The notes under the pieces: model-generated
Told to the model about the DNA's origin: nothing
What the model saw: only the letters and a program-made list of their open reading frames with translations
The model's database searches: none
In this document: piece after piece, positions 59,647-64,000 of the stretch
Layout of the letters: each line of letters begins with the position of its first letter
Position numbering within the stretch: position 1 is the stretch's first letter
Assembly (NCBI GenBank): GCA_958295905.1
Contig: OY282382.1
Location: forward strand, 5,638,910 to 5,702,909
Origin: an uncultured Vicinamibacterales bacterium
GTDB taxonomy: Bacteria; Acidobacteriota; Vicinamibacteria; Vicinamibacterales; UBA8438
DNA: 64,000 nt
Direction of reading: 5' to 3'
Program-made: the position numbers and the translations under genes

Positions 59647-60666
59647 CTACTGCTGCTCGGCGACGGCGGATCGTTCTTCCGCGCGGGCACCGCTCAGCAG
59701 GTTGAACATCCCGTGGTTGCCCTCGTGGCAGGCGTACTCGTAGAGGGGCGCGTCGGACCGGTTCAACGGGAACCGGCCGGTGAACGGCGCCGTCCACGTG
59801 TCCGGGTCCTCGACCGTGAACTCGTACCGGATCGTGTCGCCGTCCACCCGCGTGAACCGCTCGACGAGCCGGGTGTTCGAGGCCGACCCCCACGACACGA
59901 ACGAGGTGTTGAAGCTGCCGGTCCCGTTCGTGAAGTTCGTCGTCTCGACCACCAGGGTGCCGCCCTCCCACCGGCCGCGCGAGCTCCCCAACCACTGGCG
60001 GATGCTCGGCGGCAGCGCATCGCCGTCCAGCGGCACGACCCGCACGTCGTGCACCATCTCGTGCAGCAGGACCACGTAGCCTGGAGCCTGGAAGATCTGC
60101 ACGTTGTTGTTGTAGCCGCCCGGCAGCATCGGCGGACCGGTGCTGAAGCCGAGCAGGCACCGTTCGGCCACCCCGCGCGCCTCGGGACCGTCCTCGTTGA
60201 GACCGCCGACCCGGATCCGCACTGGATACCCGCCGGCCGCACGGTGCGCCTCCGCCGCCGCCTCGGCCTCGGCCGTCAGCGCCGGCAACCGGCCGTCCGG
60301 CGGATCCACGAGCAGCGACGCCTGGGTCAGCGCCGTCGCCCGCGCCCGGTCCGTCCACACCGCCTGGCTGTACCCCCCGACCTCGCCCGGCGGCGGCCCG
60401 TCGTCGTCACGCGCCAGCGCCTCGGCGTTGCTGCGCTGCGCGACCACCGCCGCCTCCTCGGCCGTCAGCTCGCCGCGCCCCTCGAACTCGTCGGGCCGCT
60501 CGAGCGGCGTGAACGTCCAGTAGTCCCAGACCCCCTGAAGATCGGGGTCGCCCCACGGCGTGCGGGGCCCCTCCGCCCCGGTCTGCCCGGCCGCGGGCGC
60601 CGGCGACAACGACAACCCCGCGCCCAGCGCCGCAACCCCTGCCCAGCAAATCAATCGCTTCATCAT
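59647..60666 (-). CDS. Exported protein of unknown function, GDPDLQGVW family
   Basis: This 339-residue secreted protein has a Sec signal (LICWAGVAALGAGLSLSPAPAAG). The mature part starts RTPWGDPDLQGVWDYWTFTPLERP and contains LVDPPDGRLPALT, RCLLGFSTGPPMLPGGYNNNVQIFQAPGY, SSRGRWEGGTLVVETTNF, RLVERFTRVDGDTIRYEFTVEDPDTW and a conserved end LYEYACHEGNHGMFNLLSG. This architecture occurs as many paralogues in Acidobacteriota-like genomes, with no known activity; conserved Cys and His near the ends hint at metal binding. ATG 60666 is chosen because GGAAGGGG lies just upstream (60663 is also possible). Confidence 0.8.
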   Translation of the reverse strand: MMKRLICWAGVAALGAGLSLSPAPAAGQTGAEGPRTPWGDPDLQGVWDYWTFTPLERPDEFEGRGELTAEEAAVVAQRSNAEALARDDDGPPPGEVGGYSQAVWTDRARATALTQASLLVDPPDGRLPALTAEAEAAAEAHRAAGGYPVRIRVGGLNEDGPEARGVAERCLLGFSTGPPMLPGGYNNNVQIFQAPGYVVLLHEMVHDVRVVPLDGDALPPSIRQWLGSSRGRWEGGTLVVETTNFTNGTGSFNTSFVSWGSASNTRLVERFTRVDGDTIRYEFTVEDPDTWTAPFTGRFPLNRSDAPLYEYACHEGNHGMFNLLSGARAEERSAVAEQQ

Positions 60667-60837
60667 CGGAGCCCCTTCCCGGCCAACCATCCTGATCCGA
60701 ACCCGGAACCCGGGTCGGGTCGACCTCAGATTCCTGTCATTATGACTCATCCTCAAGTCTCCGCCCGGGATGGCAGCCGCCGCCTTGGCCCGGCGCCTTG
60801 AACTGACACTAACGGTTATTTGGCGAGAGCCCTAAAC

Positions 60838-62196
60838 CTAAACCAGCCTCGGTTCCACCAGCTTGCCCTCGGGCAGGAGACGCCGGACAATCTCGACGCT
60901 CCAGGGCTCGCAAATCAGACCCTCGTCGACGTCGTTCGCAAGCTGATGCGGCGCGACGAAGCTTCCGCTGAGTGACGTTCCCCGGCGTTCGAAGAACTCC
61001 GTTGCGCTCAGAGCGACGGCCACATCGTCCGTTCGCGCGCGCCACTCGTAGACGACGGCCACATGGCGCCGCGTCCTGTCGCCATCTCGGCCGCGGATCC
61101 ACACGGCGCCGAGCAACTCCAGTTCCGAAGGCTCGACGCTGATACGGAGCTCTTCCTGAAGCTCGCGGACCGCGCCCCGTCCGATGGATGGTCCATTGGC
61201 GCCGTCCTCCCGCCTGACATGACCGCCGGCCCAGATCACGATCTTGCCGTGGAGCGGACTGTCGCTGCGCTGCTCTCTACGCTTCAGTCGAAGAAGGTCT
61301 CCGCTCCCGTTGCGCACCACCACGACCGGCAGGGCCTGCACCCGCGCCGGGTCGGATTCCACGCTCTCGCGGCTCCTGAACGTGCCCCGGCTGGTGAACA
61401 GGTCGACCAGGCTCTGCGCCGCCGAACTGCCTATCCACGTCGTCTTGTCGAAGAGCGGCGCCGCGGTGTCCGCGGGAAGAGACAGTATCTCCTCTTCGAG
61501 TTGTTCCTCGATCAGACGGAGGACGAGACCGGCGACTTCTTCGGCGATCGCCCTGGGGCCGGCGGAAGGATCCCGGGACGTGTCGACCTCGAACATTCGG
61601 AAGTGCTTCCTGCCCAGCCGTACGGCGGTTTCCCGGGTCGTATCCAGCATCGTGCGCAACACGTCTTCGTTCATGATGGAACCGGATGCGCCGTCGACCG
61701 GGAGATATCCCCGCTCGCGTTCCATCGAATCGGCGGGCGACGCGGTCATCACGATCACCCCGGTGATTCGCTGGCGCCAGTCGTCCATCAGGAGGAACTT
61801 CTCGATCGACTCACGCTCGGCCCGGCGAATTCTCGCGAGACGTTCCATGACCGCGAACCAGTTCACCGCGTCGAACAAGCCCCGATCGAGAAGCAGGACA
61901 TCCGGATCGCCGGGCCCGGACGGAACCTGCGTTTTCTCCAGAATCTGAGATAAGGTCGTACAGGCAGTCCAGACGTTGAAGTTGGCGTGCTTCTTGTCCC
62001 GAATCGGGCAGATCGATGCGTGTTCCACAACGACCTCGACGCGGAACCCGCACCGCTTGAGAAACGCTTGCACTTGGCCGAGCGTGGTGCTCTTGCCTGC
62101 CTTCGGGACGCCGGCGAACTCGACCACCACCGGTTTCCTGGCCGCCCCGAACCGCTCCGCGGCTGCCTCGGCGCGGCGCTGCAGGGTTGACTTCAT
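60838..62196 (-). CDS. P-loop kinase-like protein fused to a Nudix-like domain
   Basis: This 452-residue soluble protein has two domains. Residues 20-235 hold a P-loop nucleotide-binding domain: Walker A GVPKAGKST (29-37), LLLDRGLFDAVNWF with a Walker B-like Asp-Arg as in deoxynucleoside/thymidylate kinases, and IVMTASPADSMERERG. Residues 290-420 look Nudix-like, with VIWAGGHVRRED then GRGAVRELQEELRI, close to the REUXEE Nudix core but with altered spacing. The base composition is visibly lower in G+C than its neighbours, and it is flanked by an R1 repeat, suggesting transfer. The pairing suggests work on nucleotides or on a nucleotide-linked group; the actual substrate is unknown. Confidence 0.7.
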   Translation of the reverse strand: MKSTLQRRAEAAAERFGAARKPVVVEFAGVPKAGKSTTLGQVQAFLKRCGFRVEVVVEHASICPIRDKKHANFNVWTACTTLSQILEKTQVPSGPGDPDVLLLDRGLFDAVNWFAVMERLARIRRAERESIEKFLLMDDWRQRITGVIVMTASPADSMERERGYLPVDGASGSIMNEDVLRTMLDTTRETAVRLGRKHFRMFEVDTSRDPSAGPRAIAEEVAGLVLRLIEEQLEEEILSLPADTAAPLFDKTTWIGSSAAQSLVDLFTSRGTFRSRESVESDPARVQALPVVVVRNGSGDLLRLKRREQRSDSPLHGKIVIWAGGHVRREDGANGPSIGRGAVRELQEELRISVEPSELELLGAVWIRGRDGDRTRRHVAVVYEWRARTDDVAVALSATEFFERRGTSLSGSFVAPHQLANDVDEGLICEPWSVEIVRRLLPEGKLVEPRLV

Positions 62197-62227
62197 CGGG
62201 ACCGCTCGATTCGCCGCGGGCTGCTCC

Positions 62228-62360
62228 AGCGGTTCGTCACGTCATAATCTTCAGACGGACGGACTTGAGTCGAACAATGTCTTTTCTTCTGCATGGGACT
62301 CTTTCGGTTCGAGGTGAGTTCCCCCGGCGACCCCTTTTTTAGTCATGGCAAAGCACTAGG
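62228..62360 (+). repeat. Dispersed repeat R1, copy B (about 130 bp)
   Basis: This block matches 6401-6529 over its whole length at about 80% by eye. It runs from just upstream of the P-loop/Nudix gene start to the stop codon of the small coiled-coil gene: its final CACTAGG contains that gene's TAG. It may carry the promoter of the P-loop/Nudix gene or the terminator of the coiled-coil gene. Confidence 0.55.
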
Positions 62361-62598
62361 GAAAGAACACCAGCTTGACCAACAAGCCCAGAATGAGCGG
62401 GCCGAACGTGAACATCGCCACCTTCAGGCCTGCGATCTCCACCTTCAGGCCTGCGATCTCCGCCTTCAAGGCCGCGATGTCCTCCTTGGCCGCGGGGTGC
62501 TCGGCGACGGGGATGGCGGCAGCCGCCGCCTTGGCCTTTGTCTCGGAGGCGCCAGCCTCGATCAGGGCGTCGTAGACCTCGCTGACGATGATGCTCAT
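62356..62598 (-). CDS. Small coiled-coil protein with C-terminal membrane anchor
   Basis: This 80-residue protein opens SIIVSEVYDALIEAGASETKAKAAAAAI. A short coiled coil follows with tandem heptads AALKAEIAGLKVEIAGLKV (residues about 43-62), then a terminal transmembrane helix (FTFGPLILGLLVKLVFFP). The arrangement resembles DUF1640/CCDC90-like small proteins. The function is unknown. The DNA heptad repeat (CTTCAGGCCTGCGATCTCC twice) can expand or shrink by slippage. The gene ends exactly at the border of the R1 repeat. The start ATG 62598 lies 39 bp from the oligopeptidase stop. Confidence 0.7.
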   Translation of the reverse strand: MSIIVSEVYDALIEAGASETKAKAAAAAIPVAEHPAAKEDIAALKAEIAGLKVEIAGLKVAMFTFGPLILGLLVKLVFFP

Positions 62599-62637
62599 GC
62601 TCTCAATGTAGCCGCCGGCGACGAGGCCCGCAACCGC

Positions 62638-64000
62638 CTACGCCAGCCCCGCCTGTCGGAGCAGGAAGGCGTACTGCAGCGCCGTCTCGCGGTAGCGGCG
62701 GTAGCGGCCGGAGACGCCGCCGTGACCGGCGTCCATGTTGGTCTTGAGGAGCAGGGGGCGCGCGTCGGTCTTCAGGGCCCGCAGCTTCGCGACCCACTTC
62801 GCGGGCTCCCAGTACTGCACCTGCGAGTCGTGCAGACCGGCCAACACCAGCAGGGCGGGATAGGCGCGGGCCGAAACGTTGTCATAGGGCGAGTAGCCGA
62901 GGATGTCGTCGAACGCGGCCCGCTCGTGCGGATTGCCCCACTCGTCGTACTCGCCGGTGGTCAGGGGAATGGCGTCGTCGAGCATGGTGGTGACGACGTC
63001 GACGAACGGGACCTGGGCCACCGCGCCGGCGAAGAGGTCGGGGCGCATGTTGAGGACCGCGCCCATCAGCAGCCCGCCGGCGCTGCCGCCCATGGCGTAG
63101 AGGCGCTCGGGGCTCGTGTACCGCCCGCGGACGAGGTGCTCGGCGCAGGCGATGAAATCGGTGAACGTGTTCCGCTTGCGGCCCCGCCGGCCCTCTTCGT
63201 ACCACTGCCGGCCGAGCTCCTGACCGCCGCGCACATGGGCGATCGCGAACCGGAACCCGCGGTCGAGCAGGCTCAGCCGGGCGGAGCTGAAGGCGGGGTC
63301 CATGGAGATGCCGTACGCCCCGTAGCCGTACAGCAGCAGGGGGCTCGTCCCGTCGCGCGGCGCGCCGGTCCGCTCAACGAGGGAGATCGGAACCCGCCGG
63401 CCGTCCGGCGCGGTCGCCAGCACGCGCTCGGCCTCGTAGTCCGCGGGGTCGAACCCGCCCAGCACCTCCCCGCGCTTCAGCAGGGTGCGCGAGCGGCCCT
63501 CCATGTCGTAGTCGTAGATCGACCGCGGCGTGGTCAGCGACTCGTAGCCGAACCGGAGCATGCGGGTGTCGGGTTCGCGGTTGACCGACAGGCGCACGTC
63601 GTAGACCGGCTCGTCGAAGGCGATGTCGTGGGCGCCGTCTCCGGACCACGGACGCACTTGCAGGCGCGCGAGGCCGCCGCACCGTTCCTGCAGCACGAGA
63701 TGGTCGCGGAACAGCGCGAACGACTCGATGAACACGTCGTCGCGGGGCGGCACGACGTCGACCCACTGCTCGGGCGGAACCCCGCCCGCCGCGGTCTCCA
63801 TCAAGCGGAAGTTGCGGGCGCCGAAGTTGGTGCGGACGTAGAACCGATCGCGGTAGTGGTCGACGTCGTACTCGTGGTCGCGCGCGCGGGGCCAGAACAG
63901 CTCGAACGCGCCGTCGGGCCGGCCCGCGTCGAGATACCGGTACTCCGTGGACACCGTCTGCGCCGACGCGATCAGCAGGTACCGCTTCGACCGGCTCTTC
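62638..64000 (-). CDS. ptrB: Oligopeptidase B (S9A prolyl oligopeptidase family), N-terminus beyond window
   Basis: The visible 454 residues form the C-terminal two thirds of an S9A serine peptidase. It opens in the beta-propeller (KSRSKRYLLIASAQTVSTEYRYLDA). The hydrolase domain follows with LLLYGYGAYGISMDP, AHVRGGQELGRQWYEEGR and the nucleophile elbow YAMGGSAGGLLMGAVLN (Ser in GGSAGG). The histidine is in TNMDAGHGGVSGRYRR. NMDAGHGG is typical of oligopeptidase B, which cleaves peptides after Arg or Lys, rather than of prolyl oligopeptidase. The frame is open to the right edge, so the start lies outside; GTG at 63954 is internal, not the start. Confidence 0.92.
   Translation of the reverse strand, partial: KSRSKRYLLIASAQTVSTEYRYLDAGRPDGAFELFWPRARDHEYDVDHYRDRFYVRTNFGARNFRLMETAAGGVPPEQWVDVVPPRDDVFIESFALFRDHLVLQERCGGLARLQVRPWSGDGAHDIAFDEPVYDVRLSVNREPDTRMLRFGYESLTTPRSIYDYDMEGRSRTLLKRGEVLGGFDPADYEAERVLATAPDGRRVPISLVERTGAPRDGTSPLLLYGYGAYGISMDPAFSSARLSLLDRGFRFAIAHVRGGQELGRQWYEEGRRGRKRNTFTDFIACAEHLVRGRYTSPERLYAMGGSAGGLLMGAVLNMRPDLFAGAVAQVPFVDVVTTMLDDAIPLTTGEYDEWGNPHERAAFDDILGYSPYDNVSARAYPALLVLAGLHDSQVQYWEPAKWVAKLRALKTDARPLLLKTNMDAGHGGVSGRYRRYRETALQYAFLLRQAGLA

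Overview
The window is about 70% G+C and densely coded. Several traits point to a member of the Acidobacteriota, probably near the Vicinamibacteria: a PadR regulator beside an ABC permease remnant of the acidobacterial 'orphan permease' (ADOP) type, many PQQ-like beta-propeller proteins, Tat- and Sec-exported oxidoreductases, and a TAXI-type TRAP transporter. This is inference from gene content; no rRNA or tRNA gene is present to confirm it.

Layout. 1-6.3 kb: an Lhr helicase (cut by the left edge), a HEAT/DUF349 protein and two exported cyclophilins. 6.3-16.5 kb: an ACP-acyl-AMP ligase-acyltransferase fusion, alcohol dehydrogenase, methyltransferase, GNAT acetyltransferase, a Cys/Met-metabolism PLP enzyme, a MATE exporter and a Nudix hydrolase. 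16.6-21 kb: topoisomerase IV genes parC and parE. 21.2-27.6 kb: a beta-propeller protein, then a tightly overlapping operon of HemW-like radical SAM enzyme, halogenase-like flavoprotein, thioesterase, PaaK-like ligase and VOC protein. 28-34 kb: a Tat-exported amine oxidase, diheme cytochrome c and a TAXI/TRAP transporter. 34-36.5 kb: an accessory patch with a heptad-repeat membrane protein, an orphan antitoxin cut by a mobile element, and a DUF4143 ATPase. 36.7-46.7 kb: the most unusual locus, a co-directional run of GcvH-like lipoyl protein, CobW-type GTPase, a 49-aa membrane peptide, an HdrA-N-like cysteine protein, a 2[4Fe-4S] ferredoxin, a radical SAM enzyme, a DUF116-polyprenyl synthase fusion, a half-size prenyltransferase-fold protein, a squalene-hopene-type class II cyclase and then a cysteine desulfurase. 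47-57.7 kb: small housekeeping and envelope genes, including a DUF411 gene with an in-frame TGA at an active-site cysteine position. 57.8-64 kb: two exported proteins, a lower-GC P-loop/Nudix fusion and oligopeptidase B (cut by the right edge).

Two things stand out. First, the DUF411 gene at 48807-49262 looks like a selenoprotein gene: TGA replaces the first Cys of the family's CGCC motif, and a hairpin with a GGUCUUG loop sits 17 nt downstream, as expected for a bacterial SECIS. Second, the 36.7-46.7 kb locus combines a lipoyl carrier, Fe-S electron transfer, radical SAM and GTPase functions with prenyl chain synthesis and cyclisation; I know of no described pathway with this composition.

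The intergenic DNA is rich in small repeats. There are three MITE-like families with terminal inverted repeats (118, about 153 and about 174 bp), a REP-like hairpin family, a further about 130-bp repeat, and several places where the 3' tail of a gene has been tandemly duplicated just beyond its stop codon (cytochrome c, cysteine desulfurase, amidohydrolase, and a decayed gene near 54.9 kb). No transposase gene, CRISPR array, rRNA or tRNA gene was found.
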